Shown: one piece after another, positions 7,804-15,176 of the stretch
Layout of the letters: each line of letters starts with the position of its first letter
How positions within the stretch are numbered: the stretch's first letter is position 1
NCBI GenBank assembly: GCA_029265255.1
Contig: JAJUJQ010000020.1
Span: 1 to 19,819 of the forward strand
DNA: 19,819 nt
Direction of reading: 5' to 3'
Source of the DNA: Spirochaetota bacterium
Lineage (GTDB): Bacteria > Spirochaetota > Spirochaetia > Treponematales > Rectinemataceae
Notes under the pieces: model-generated
Told to the model about the DNA's origin: nothing
What the model saw: only the letters and a program-made list of their open reading frames with translations
The model's database searches: none
Made by a program: the position numbers and the translations under genes

Positions 7804-8899
7804 GCACTTCGGCGCCACGCTCAGTAATCAGCACATCATTTTCAAGCCGTACACCGCCGAATTCGGGATGGTAGAGCCCTGGTTCCAAGGTAATGATATG
7901 CCCCGGCTCCAGCCTGGACTCCGGATCGGCCCGCATGCTGACGAGTGGCGCTTCGTGTGCCTCAAGCCCGATCCCGTGCCCCAGCGAGTGCGGCATGAAC
8001 CAGCCCTCGGCCTTGAAGAGTTCGTCCACTACGGTAGCGACCTCGAGCACGCGCACACCAGGCCCACAGACCGCGAGAGCCTTGTCGTACGCCTCGCGTA
8101 CCAGCGCCAGCATCTGCTGCTGAGTTTCGTTTAGCGCGCCTCGCGCGAAAGTCATCGTGACATCGGTCGTATACCCTTCGATATTGATGCCGAAATCGAG
8201 GATGGACAGCCCGTCGCTGCCAAAGAGCCCTGCCGTGAATGTGGGGAAGGCGTGAATGCCGAATGAGCGAGTCGGGCCTGCCGCGAGTGTTTCGAACCCC
8301 ATGCCCTCCGCGCCGCGCAGCCGCGCCTCCCGCTCTAGAAACAGCGCTACATCGGTCTCGGTGCGCAGTCCGCCGGCGCGTACCTCCGCCTCGACCATGT
8401 CCATGAGCTCGTCCGTCAAACCGGCGGCGTAGCGGTACCGCTCGATTTCCGCCTCATCCTTGCGGGCGCGCATTGCGACAATCGCCTCATGGACGCCGTT
8501 CTTCTCACAGACAAGGTCATAAGCATCGAGTTCTGCGACATACTCGATATAATCGGGATAGGGCGTCGCAGGGGGCAGGGCGATTCTGGCGCCCTGCGCA
8601 ATGCCGAGCAGTTCCAATGCAGCCTTGAGGGCGGTCTGCGGCTTTCTGCCATAGTCGGTATAGGGGAGGATATGCTCTGCGCTCCCCAGCCGCTGTGCCA
8701 TGTTGATATCCCACGCAATGAGCACTGAGTGCCCCCGGGCATCAACCACCAGCAGCGCATCCGAGGGCTGGCCACAGAGATAGCGTACCGACGCATCGCG
8801 CCGGTGTTCAAAATCCGAAATCATGCAGGCATCAAGCGTGCGCGCGCGCAGGGCCGCGGCGAGCGCTTGCTTCCGCGCGGAACAAGTCGCGTCAATCAT
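7775..8899 (-). CDS. Xaa-Pro aminopeptidase / M24 family metallopeptidase
   Basis: A 374-residue protein with a creatinase-like N-terminal domain and a C-terminal pita-bread catalytic domain. It removes the N-terminal residue from X-Pro peptides or splits X-Pro dipeptides. The five dimetal ligands are visible: D235 (SILDFGI), D246 (YTTDVT), H308 (HSLGHGIG), E339 (ITLEPG) and E353 (VRLEND). Second-shell HEAP follows H308. The start at 8899 is chosen because AAAGGAGC lies just before it; a 16-residue upstream extension to 8947 is open but lacks such a site. The sequence does not distinguish PepP, PepQ or related M24 hydrolases. No signal peptide is seen, so it is cytoplasmic. It is transcribed toward pyrC and shares 29 bp with it at the 3' end. 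Confidence 0.92.
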   Translation of the reverse strand: MIDATCSARKQALAAALRARTLDACMISDFEHRRDASVRYLCGQPSDALLVVDARGHSVLIAWDINMAQRLGSAEHILPYTDYGRKPQTALKAALELLGIAQGARIALPPATPYPDYIEYVAELDAYDLVCEKNGVHEAIVAMRARKDEAEIERYRYAAGLTDELMDMVEAEVRAGGLRTETDVALFLEREARLRGAEGMGFETLAAGPTRSFGIHAFPTFTAGLFGSDGLSILDFGINIEGYTTDVTMTFARGALNETQQQMLALVREAYDKALAVCGPGVRVLEVATVVDELFKAEGWFMPHSLGHGIGLEAHEAPLVSMRADPESRLEPGHIITLEPGLYHPEFGGVRLENDVLITERGAEVLTHSRIVYL

Positions 8900-9028
8900 G
8901 AAAGCTCCTTTCTCGTTGAGTATAAAGCGCGCCGGCAGTGGAAGCATCTATCCTGGCCGCTAGACAACACCCTCAGTATACTATCTTCAGTGACCATGTG
9001 CAGTACACACGCGACAAAGGAGCCCGCC
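8900..9028. other. Divergent intergenic region between the peptidase and DUF1801 genes
   Basis: This gap must hold both promoters. I see a self-complementary AGTATACT (8976-8983) and an AGTATA (8919-8924) that could serve as minus-strand -10 boxes (TATACT), but no convincing -35 partner at 16-18 bp for either direction. No terminator or RNA structure is apparent. Confidence 0.3.
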
Positions 9029-9388
9029 ATGCCCGCTCAAATCCTGCCCGCGCCAGAAATCGACGCGTATATCAGCCAGTATCCCGAGCAGGTACGCCAG
9101 CGCCTGCGCGCCATACGCGATCTCGCCTTCGAACTGGTCCCCGGTGCCACGGAAGCGATCAAATACCGCATGCCCACCATCATATGGCACGGCAACCTCT
9201 TCCACTACGCGGCGTTTGCGCGGCATATCGGGCTCTACCCGCTGCCGGGCGTCCTGGAAACCCTCAAAGATGAGCTACAGGCCTACAAGACGGGCAAGGG
9301 GTCCATTCAGTTCCCACACGACCAGCCGCTGCCGCTCGACCTCATTCGAAACATTATTCTGTTGCGCCTGAAAGAGGTCGCACGCTGA
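9029..9388 (+). CDS. DUF1801 / YdhG-like small protein
   Basis: A 119-residue cytoplasmic protein of the DUF1801 (YdhG/frataxin-like fold) family. The family pattern is clear: IDAYISQYPEQVRQRLRAIR, then VPGATEAIKYRMPTI, then HYAAFARHIGLYP with the tail GKGSIQFP and PLPLDLIRNII. Members have been linked to iron handling in Bacillus, but the biochemical role is generally unsettled. The start is chosen at 9029 because AAAGGAG (9016-9022) lies six bases before the ATG. The frame is open for 300 bases further upstream, but that stretch crosses the divergent promoter region and the peptidase start. It appears monocistronic; a 6-bp GC hairpin follows 15 bp after the stop. Confidence 0.85.
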   Translation: MPAQILPAPEIDAYISQYPEQVRQRLRAIRDLAFELVPGATEAIKYRMPTIIWHGNLFHYAAFARHIGLYPLPGVLETLKDELQAYKTGKGSIQFPHDQPLPLDLIRNIILLRLKEVAR

Positions 9389-9402
9389 GCGCGTAACCGC
9401 CA

Positions 9403-9418
9403 GCGTCCGGCAGGACGC
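9403..9418 (+). terminator. Weak hairpin after the DUF1801 gene
   Basis: GCGTCC (9403-9408) and GGACGC (9413-9418) form a 6-bp GC stem with a GGCA loop. No T run follows, so it is at best a weak terminator or transcript 3'-end stabiliser. Confidence 0.3.
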
Positions 9419-9447
9419 GCACGAGCGCGGGGCGGAAGAACGCCCTC

Positions 9448-9476
9448 TTGATCAAGCCTTCGTGCAGCAGTATTAT
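9448..9476 (+). promoter_or_regulatory. Promoter of the metal-efflux operon
   Basis: TTGATC (9448-9453), a 17-bp spacer and TATTAT (9471-9476) form a good vegetative-type promoter. The -10 box abuts and overlaps by two bases the palindromic operator, so repressor binding would block RNA polymerase directly. Confidence 0.65.
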
Positions 9477-9494
9477 ATGAACATATGTTCATAT
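9475..9494. promoter_or_regulatory. Perfect 20-bp palindromic ArsR/SmtB-type operator
   Basis: ATATGAACATATGTTCATAT is a perfect inverted repeat centred between 9484 and 9485. It contains the TGAACA...TGTTCA half-sites typical of SmtB/CzrA/CadC operators. It covers the end of the -10 box and the expected transcription start, directly upstream of the regulator gene. Confidence 0.85.
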
Positions 9495-9510
9495 GTATGG
9501 AGATGCACTG

Positions 9511-9885
9511 ATGCCTTCCTTGAATGACTATACCTGCTCCTGCGCAGAAGAGCATCCGACCGCCATCGCCGAGGCCCATGCCAAGGAGTGGCCCATTCAG
9601 CGCCTCCTGGCGCTTGCCGAACTGTTCAAGATGCTCGCCGATCCCGGGCGCTTACGGATTATCAACGCGCTGAGTGCGGGGAAGCGCCTGTGCGTCTGCG
9701 ACCTCGCCGCCCTGCTCGGTGTCAGCCAATCCGGCTTGAGCCATCAGCTTGCGATTCTGCGGCGCGCACGCCTGGTGCGCCCCGAGCGCGAAGGCAAGGT
9801 TGTCTACTATCAGCTCGACGATGAACATGTCAAAGACCTGGTAAACCTGGCGCTGGAACATGTCTCGGAACAGGGGGTCGCATGA
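9511..9885 (+). CDS. cadC: ArsR/SmtB-family metal-responsive repressor (CadC type)
   Basis: A 124-residue winged-helix repressor that should release DNA on binding Zn, Cd or Pb. Both classical metal sites are visible. The alpha3N site has N-terminal C9 and C11 (TCSC) plus C61 and C63 (RLCVCDLAALL), as in CadC. The alpha5 site has D104, H106, H117 and E120 in the last helix, as in SmtB/CzrA. The recognition helix is SQSGLSHQLAILRRA, followed by the wing EGKVVYYQL. I chose the ATG at 9511 because GGAG (9499-9502) lies eight bases upstream. The in-frame ATG at 9493 overlaps the operator and lacks a ribosome site, and the later start places the cysteines where CadC has them. The stop overlaps the ATPase start by four bases. 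Confidence 0.93.
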   Translation: MPSLNDYTCSCAEEHPTAIAEAHAKEWPIQRLLALAELFKMLADPGRLRIINALSAGKRLCVCDLAALLGVSQSGLSHQLAILRRARLVRPEREGKVVYYQLDDEHVKDLVNLALEHVSEQGVA

Positions 9886-11864
9886 GCGCACCTATGAGTC
9901 ACGACACCTGCTCCTGCTGCGGTATCGAAGCCGTGGAGCAGTGCCCCTCCCCGGAACCCAAGGAGCAGCTACGCAAGGTGCTGGGCATCAGCCTCAACGC
10001 GGCGCAGATGGCGGAGGTCCGCACCCTCCTCGGGGCCCTCATAGGCACCGCGCTGGGTATTGCGTTGGAAGAAGGGCTTGTGCCCATGCCGGCGGCCCGT
10101 CAGGCCGGTCTCGCCGTGCTCGCCATCGTGTATGCCGTGGCAGCATGGCCTGTGCTCCGCGGGGCCGTGCGCAACCTCCTCAAAGGCCGCGTGCTGGATG
10201 AGCTCTTCCTCATGTCCATCGCCTCGCTGGGAGCCATCGCCCTGGGTGCCTGGGAAGAAGCCGCCAGCGTCATGGTGTTCTACCGCATCGGTGAATTCCT
10301 GCAGGAATATGCGGTACAGCGCTCAAGGCGCTCCATCGAAGCGCTGCTCGCGCTCCGCCCCGCCAAGGTACGCGTCAAGAAAGGCGACCAGTGGCAGGAC
10401 CTCGCCCCGGAAGAAGTCCAGCCTGGGGACATGGTGTTCCTGCGCGCCGGCGAAAGGCTTGGCATCGATGGGCAGATTCTGGAAGGCCAGGGCAGCTTCG
10501 ATACCTCAGCCCTGACCGGCGAAGCCCTGCCAAAGTCCGCCGAACCCGGTCAGACGGCCCTGGCAGGCTGGGTCCTGCGGGAAGGCTCGTTGATACTCCG
10601 GGCTTCCCGCGCCTACCAGGACTCTACCCTTGCGCGCGTCATGCGCCTCGTGGAGACCGCGCAGGAACGCAAGGCGAAAACCGAGCTGTTTATTTCGCGT
10701 TTTGCACGCATCTATACGCCTGCAGTGGTGGCGATCGCTGCTGCGGTTGCGCTGGTACCGCCCCTCGCAGTGCCAGGCGCCACGTTCTCCACATGGATCT
10801 ATCGCGCGCTTGTCCTGCTCGTTATCTCCTGCCCCTGTGCCTTAGTGCTGAGTGTCCCGCTCACCTACTTTGCGGGGCTCGGTGGCGCGGCTCGCAGGGG
10901 TATCCTCATCAAAGGAGCGGCCGTGCTGGACTCGCTGGTAGGTATCAGGACCATCGCCTTTGATAAGACAGGCACGCTCACCAACGGCAGGTTCAAGGTT
11001 ACGGCGCTGAAGCCCAAGGATCCTCATACCGCGGAAGACCTTCTTGCCTATGCCGCAGCTGCGACGGTGCATTCCAATCACCCACTCTCGCGCGCCATCC
11101 ACGAACACTGGGAAACACAGGTCGGCGAGCCCATCACCTACGACGAAGGCTCGTTCCACGAAATCCCGGGGCATGGCAGCTCGGTCACCCGGGACGGTAC
11201 CGAAATCATTGCCGGCAACGATCGCCTGCTCCATCTCAAGAACATCCCGCACCGCTGCGCCGACGCCGATACGACGCTCGTCCATGTCGCCATCGCGGGC
11301 GAGCTCGCGGGCAGCGTCCATCTGGAAGACCAGCTCAAGCGAGAAGCGCCCGACGTGGTGCGCGCGCTCAGAGAACGTGGCGTCCAGACCATCGCCCTCT
11401 TTACCGGCGACAGTGAACAGCCCGCAACACGGGCCGCGGCCGCGGCAGGCATCGAGACGGTGTTCCACAGCCAGCTGCCCGAAGATAAACTGCGCACCCT
11501 CGAACAGCTCATGCGCGCAGCACCTGAGGGCGGCGTCGCCTTCGTAGGAGACGGCATCAACGACGGCCCTGTGCTTGCCCGCTCCGATGTAGGCATCGCG
11601 ATGGGACAGCGTGGCTCGGATCTGGCGCTCGAGCAGGCCGAAGTCGTCCTCATGACCGACGACCTTCGCCGTATTCCCGAGGCAATCGACAGAGCACGCG
11701 CGACGCGCCGTATCGTCTGGCAGAATATACTGGGTGCGCTCGGCGTCAAGCTTGTGGTGCTGCTGCTGGGCGCGCTGGGTCAGGCCAGTATGTGGGAAGG
11801 AGTCCTCGCCGACGCTGGCGTCGCCCTGCTCGCCGTGCTCAACGCGCTGCGGGCGTTCCGGTAA
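9882..11864 (+). CDS. cadA: Zn/Cd/Pb-exporting P1B-2-type ATPase
   Basis: A 660-residue inner-membrane heavy-metal efflux pump. Landmarks in order: N-terminal CSCCG (10-14), actuator motif LTGEALP (211-217), membrane metal site SCPCA (316-320), phosphorylation site DKTGT (361-365), nucleotide-binding H400-P401 in NHPLSRA, hinge GDGIND (556-561), and the P1B-2 selectivity residues K623 in helix 7 and D644 in helix 8, which specify Zn(II), Cd(II) and Pb(II) rather than copper. It is shorter than ZntA because the usual ferredoxin-like HMA domain is absent and only a short Cys-rich leader remains. The ATG lies inside the repressor stop (ATGA), so both proteins come from one operon under the upstream operator. 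The 3' end overlaps the convergent pseudogene by 26 bp. Confidence 0.95.
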   Translation: MSAPMSHDTCSCCGIEAVEQCPSPEPKEQLRKVLGISLNAAQMAEVRTLLGALIGTALGIALEEGLVPMPAARQAGLAVLAIVYAVAAWPVLRGAVRNLLKGRVLDELFLMSIASLGAIALGAWEEAASVMVFYRIGEFLQEYAVQRSRRSIEALLALRPAKVRVKKGDQWQDLAPEEVQPGDMVFLRAGERLGIDGQILEGQGSFDTSALTGEALPKSAEPGQTALAGWVLREGSLILRASRAYQDSTLARVMRLVETAQERKAKTELFISRFARIYTPAVVAIAAAVALVPPLAVPGATFSTWIYRALVLLVISCPCALVLSVPLTYFAGLGGAARRGILIKGAAVLDSLVGIRTIAFDKTGTLTNGRFKVTALKPKDPHTAEDLLAYAAAATVHSNHPLSRAIHEHWETQVGEPITYDEGSFHEIPGHGSSVTRDGTEIIAGNDRLLHLKNIPHRCADADTTLVHVAIAGELAGSVHLEDQLKREAPDVVRALRERGVQTIALFTGDSEQPATRAAAAAGIETVFHSQLPEDKLRTLEQLMRAAPEGGVAFVGDGINDGPVLARSDVGIAMGQRGSDLALEQAEVVLMTDDLRRIPEAIDRARATRRIVWQNILGALGVKLVVLLLGALGQASMWEGVLADAGVALLAVLNALRAFR

Positions 11865-12589
11865 CGCGCGCAAGGATACGCCAGGCCATCAGGGTAAGCC
11901 AGCGTGAAGGCTGCTTTTTCTGACCGAATTCCCAGTCCTTCCACGCCATCCACACGGAGTCTGCGGTAAAGCGACCTTCAGCATCAGCCTTTCCCTTAAG
12001 GATGCTGCCCATATCCTGCAACCGGGGATCAGCGCGCAGCCAGCTGCACTGCGAAAGCACCTCGAGCACATGCAGAAGGTCATACCAGACAAGGGGTATC
12101 TGTAATCCCGCCCCAACCCCACAAGATACTTGGCTGCCGCCTGCACTCCCGGATCTTTTCCAAGCCCGAAACACGCAAGAGCTCGCACAAGAAGGGGCGC
12201 GTCACAGAGCGCCCATGCCCACGTGACGGTTTCCGCTCCTTCATGCACCTGGCGGATTTTCATAGGCAGCTGGAACGGCTCTTCTTCAGACTGATGCGCC
12301 AATACGTTCGCGATGACAGCATCCATGCCGGAATCAGTCGCTCCAAGTCCTAGGTCAGCAAGAAAATTGAGTCTTTGAAAGGGTTGGCGGCACTTTTGTG
12401 GCTCGCGAGCACCGATTCCGGCCACATGTCCAATGAAGCAATCATCGCCCGGATGTGCGCATCCCCCGTCATTGCGGAACGCGCTGCACCAACGACTGCG
12501 TCATGTGCATCCTGCCTTAACAGATCGAGCCGAGTTCTGTAGACAACCCACGGTTCACCCCCAAGAAGCCAGTCCAGCGGGGGCTTCAT
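11839..12589 (-). pseudogene. Broken gene: alpha/alpha-repeat (squalene-cyclase-like fold) hypothetical protein
   Basis: Three overlapping minus-strand frames together give one recognisable protein. Frame 1 starts at 12589 with [19 protein letters not shown] and runs to SHKSAANP; a missing base in the C run at 12381-12383 then sends it to a stop at 12350. Frame 2 continues with FQRLNFLADLGLG, AHQSEEEPFQLP and TWAWALCDAPLL up to YLVGLGRD. Near 12103-12108 the match jumps to frame 3, LQIPLVWYDLLHVLEV, and ends at WLTLMAWRILARV. Compared with intact relatives as I remember them, about 70 codons are deleted at the second junction. The family is of unknown function; a prenyltransferase/cyclase-like toroid is suggested by the repeats. 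The ATG overlaps the DUF2200 stop (ATGA), so this was the downstream partner of that gene. Confidence 0.75.
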
Positions 12590-12960
12590 GACTGACCATG
12601 CCGGAGAATCTTCTCCATTGTTCGCCCCTTCGCGAGCTCGTCGATGAGTTTGTCGAGTATCCGGATCAGCCGGATGATGGGATCCTCGATGGTCTCGACG
12701 CGGATACCGCAGATGCTGCCGGTGACGAGTGCTGCGCCAGGATTGATACGCGGAGCTGCGCTGAAAAAGGCTTCCAGTGTGGTGCCTGCCTCGATGCATC
12801 GCTCTATCTCAGGCTGACTGTAGCCGGTAAGCCAGCGGATGATCTCATCTACTTCCGCACGGGTACGGCCCTTACGCTCGGCCTTCTGCACATAGAGCGG
12901 GTAGACTGTACCGAACGGCATCCGATACATGCGCGCGCGGCGCGTGTCAGCATTGTCCAC
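12586..12960 (-). CDS. DUF2200 family protein
   Basis: A 124-residue cytoplasmic protein of unknown function that matches DUF2200 closely: [15 protein letters not shown], then [32 protein letters not shown] and [16 protein letters not shown]. The start is a GTG at 12960, chosen because AAGGAT (12968-12973 on this strand) lies seven bases upstream. The internal ATG at codon 11 is the alternative and is nearer to where most relatives begin. It lies 18 bp after the phosphatase gene on the same strand, and its stop overlaps the start of the broken downstream gene, so all are probably one transcript. No metal or catalytic motif can be named. Confidence 0.88.
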   Translation of the reverse strand: MDNADTRRARMYRMPFGTVYPLYVQKAERKGRTRAEVDEIIRWLTGYSQPEIERCIEAGTTLEAFFSAAPRINPGAALVTGSICGIRVETIEDPIIRLIRILDKLIDELAKGRTMEKILRHGQS

Positions 12961-12978
12961 AATAGTGATCCTTGGTAA

Positions 12979-15144
12979 CTATTTTCTCGCCAGCTTTGCC
13001 ACCAGCGCGTCGAGCTGCTCGGGCTTCATGCCGCCCGCCAGCAGATACGCACGCGCCCCCGCCGCAAGATCGGCCTTCTCAAGGTCGGCCGCCCCGGTGA
13101 TGACCCTGAGCATGCCAAGTACGTCCTGCGTAATGAGTCTGTATTTCTCGGTACCAGACTCAACCTTATAGTAGTTCAGGTAGCTCTGCATGTAGTCGGC
13201 GACGATGTCCTCAAGTCGCGCGCCCATGAGCGCCTCGAGCAGGGCAGCCACAAAGCCGGTGCGGTCCTTCCCCTCAGTGCAGTGGATGAGGTACGGCCCG
13301 TCGCGGGTCGCCATGAATACAAGCCCTTTGACCACATTGGCGCGGAACTCGTCGCTCGCGTAGGCAAGGTTCATATTGAGGAAGATCACCTGCCCCTTCG
13401 CCGCCAGCTCCGCGTAGTAGGGAGACGCAAAATCCTTCGCCGCGAGGTAGTTCTTCAAGTTGTCCGCAGCGTCGGAGAAATTCACCACCGTGGCGACACC
13501 TGCTCTCTTGATGAGCGCGTCCGAGAACGCTGCCCGCCCGAGCTGGTTGTCGATCGGGCTCGAGCTGCGGTACAGCGTACCGGGTGCAATACGCCCCAGC
13601 TCGATGGCGCGGAAATTGGCGAACACCTCGTCGCTGGCGTAGTCCTCACGTTTGTTGGTGCGGGTGAGCTTGCGGATTTCGTACTGCGAGAGATACCCGC
13701 CAGGCTGGCTCATCATGATGATGAAGGTGGTGCCGACATCGATCTGCGCAATCTGATTCAGCTTGCCGTAATTGATGCAGATGCCGATGTTCGTATGCCC
13801 GGGGTAGGCACGCACCAGCGGATCGCCCGCATTCACGAGGTAGCCATCGAGGTATGGCGCCTCCAGTACGAAACCGTTGTTGAAGATTACCGTCAGCATG
13901 TCGCCGAACCGGTAGCCCTGGGCGTTGAAGTCCGCAATGGTGATATTCGTGAGCGCATGCCCATACTTCTCAATCTGGGCAACGGTGCCGGTCACGATGG
14001 GCGCCCGCGGCATGGCAACGGCAGACAGCCTGCCTCTGAGTGCGGCGATTTCGTCGACACTGAGCCCGATGGACTGCAGATAGCGCTCTGCACAGGCGGC
14101 AAGGTCCACCCCTTCGAGACTGCTGCCCTTGGGCAGGCCACACAGTACCGTCGTCACCGACGCGACAATGTTGGAGGTAGCGATCGCCCGGTACTGCTCC
14201 GTGCCTTTCTTGACGTTGTAGTAGTACTCGTAACTCAGCATGTAATCATTGACGATCTCATCGAGCCGCGCACCCATGAGCGCTTCCAGCACCGCACTCA
14301 CAAAGCCTGCACGGTCCTTGCCTTCGGTGCAGTGCAGCAGGTAGGGCCCCTCATGCTGAATGAGGAAACGCAACCCCTGCGCGAGTTTCAGGCCGAACTC
14401 CGGCGCCGTCAGGTCCACGCCCATGTTGAGCGGGATGACTGAGCCGCGCTCATACAGCGACTTGTAGTACTCCGAGCGGAAATCCGGTGCGGCCAGGAAT
14501 TTCGCGATATCCTGTGGCGAATCGGAGAGATTGAGCACCGTGCGCACACCTGCGGCCCTGGTGAGCGCATTGGCATACACTGCCCTGCCCAGCTCGTTAT
14601 TGATGGGATTGCTGGAACGATACAAGACCCCCGGACCAATGCCTGTCGTGGTAATGGCCCGGAAATTGGCGAAGATCGAATCGGTGGCGTAATCCGAGCG
14701 GTTGTTCGTGCGCTTGAGCTGCCGGATCAGATATTCCGACAGGTAGCCCTTCTTCTCCCTGAGCGCGAAGGTGAGCGTGTCGCCGGCCTTGACGTTGTAC
14801 TTGGTGGAGAAGTTGCCCATGTTGATGGCAACCACCACGAGGTCGTTCTTCTGGTCGTGGCGCACCACCAGACTGCCCGTGTCGACATCGCTGTACGAAG
14901 TGCAGAAGGGAATGGCGAGGCTGTGTGAGCCCACGGTCACCGTGAGCACATCACCAAGCTCGAAGCCCGCGTCGTAGAACGCCTTGGGCTTCAGGTCCAT
15001 CGTAAGGTTGCCATATTTCTGTACCTCGACCACGGTACCGGTCAGCGTCTGCTCCGTACCGGCCGCGAGTGCGGCCAGCGGCAGCACAAACGCCATGATG
15101 AGCGCGCACATGCCCTGGAAAACAGTATGTTTGAGACGTTGCAT
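12979..15144 (-). CDS. Exported tandem-duplicated CX5R phosphatase (two barrel + PtpB/LipA-like phosphatase units)
   Basis: A 721-residue protein with an N-terminal signal peptide (hydrophobic stretch about 9-28, ending LAALAAG), so it acts in the periplasm or outside the cell. It contains two head-to-tail units, about residues 35-372 and 385-718. Each has a beta-rich domain (VQKYGNLT...GDVLTVTVG...YSDVDTG...VAINMGN; second copy IEKYGHALTN) followed by a tyrosine-phosphatase-like domain (FANFRAI, LYRSSNPI, HCTEGKDRAG). The P-loop cysteines are C272 and C622, with R278 and R628, exactly 350 residues apart. The GKDR(A/T)G form resembles MptpB/LipA-type phosphatases, which act on phosphotyrosine, phosphoserine or phosphoinositides. 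Both sites look intact. The barrel resembles the C-terminal domain of SAM hydroxide adenosyltransferases, from memory. The start has GGAGG (15151-15155) six bases upstream. Confidence 0.88.
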   Translation of the reverse strand: MQRLKHTVFQGMCALIMAFVLPLAALAAGTEQTLTGTVVEVQKYGNLTMDLKPKAFYDAGFELGDVLTVTVGSHSLAIPFCTSYSDVDTGSLVVRHDQKNDLVVVAINMGNFSTKYNVKAGDTLTFALREKKGYLSEYLIRQLKRTNNRSDYATDSIFANFRAITTTGIGPGVLYRSSNPINNELGRAVYANALTRAAGVRTVLNLSDSPQDIAKFLAAPDFRSEYYKSLYERGSVIPLNMGVDLTAPEFGLKLAQGLRFLIQHEGPYLLHCTEGKDRAGFVSAVLEALMGARLDEIVNDYMLSYEYYYNVKKGTEQYRAIATSNIVASVTTVLCGLPKGSSLEGVDLAACAERYLQSIGLSVDEIAALRGRLSAVAMPRAPIVTGTVAQIEKYGHALTNITIADFNAQGYRFGDMLTVIFNNGFVLEAPYLDGYLVNAGDPLVRAYPGHTNIGICINYGKLNQIAQIDVGTTFIIMMSQPGGYLSQYEIRKLTRTNKREDYASDEVFANFRAIELGRIAPGTLYRSSSPIDNQLGRAAFSDALIKRAGVATVVNFSDAADNLKNYLAAKDFASPYYAELAAKGQVIFLNMNLAYASDEFRANVVKGLVFMATRDGPYLIHCTEGKDRTGFVAALLEALMGARLEDIVADYMQSYLNYYKVESGTEKYRLITQDVLGMLRVITGAADLEKADLAAGARAYLLAGGMKPEQLDALVAKLARK

Positions 15145-15176
15145 GATATTCCTCCAAAGAGAACAGTGTATGCCTG

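Noticed and set aside
8729..9028. 100-codon upstream extension of the DUF1801 gene
   Set aside because: It runs antisense through the M24 peptidase start; the internal ATG has a clear Shine-Dalgarno and fits family length.
9430..9445. GGGCG/CGCCC hairpin as terminator
   Set aside because: Five-pair stem, no T run, and it lies directly before the metal-operon promoter.
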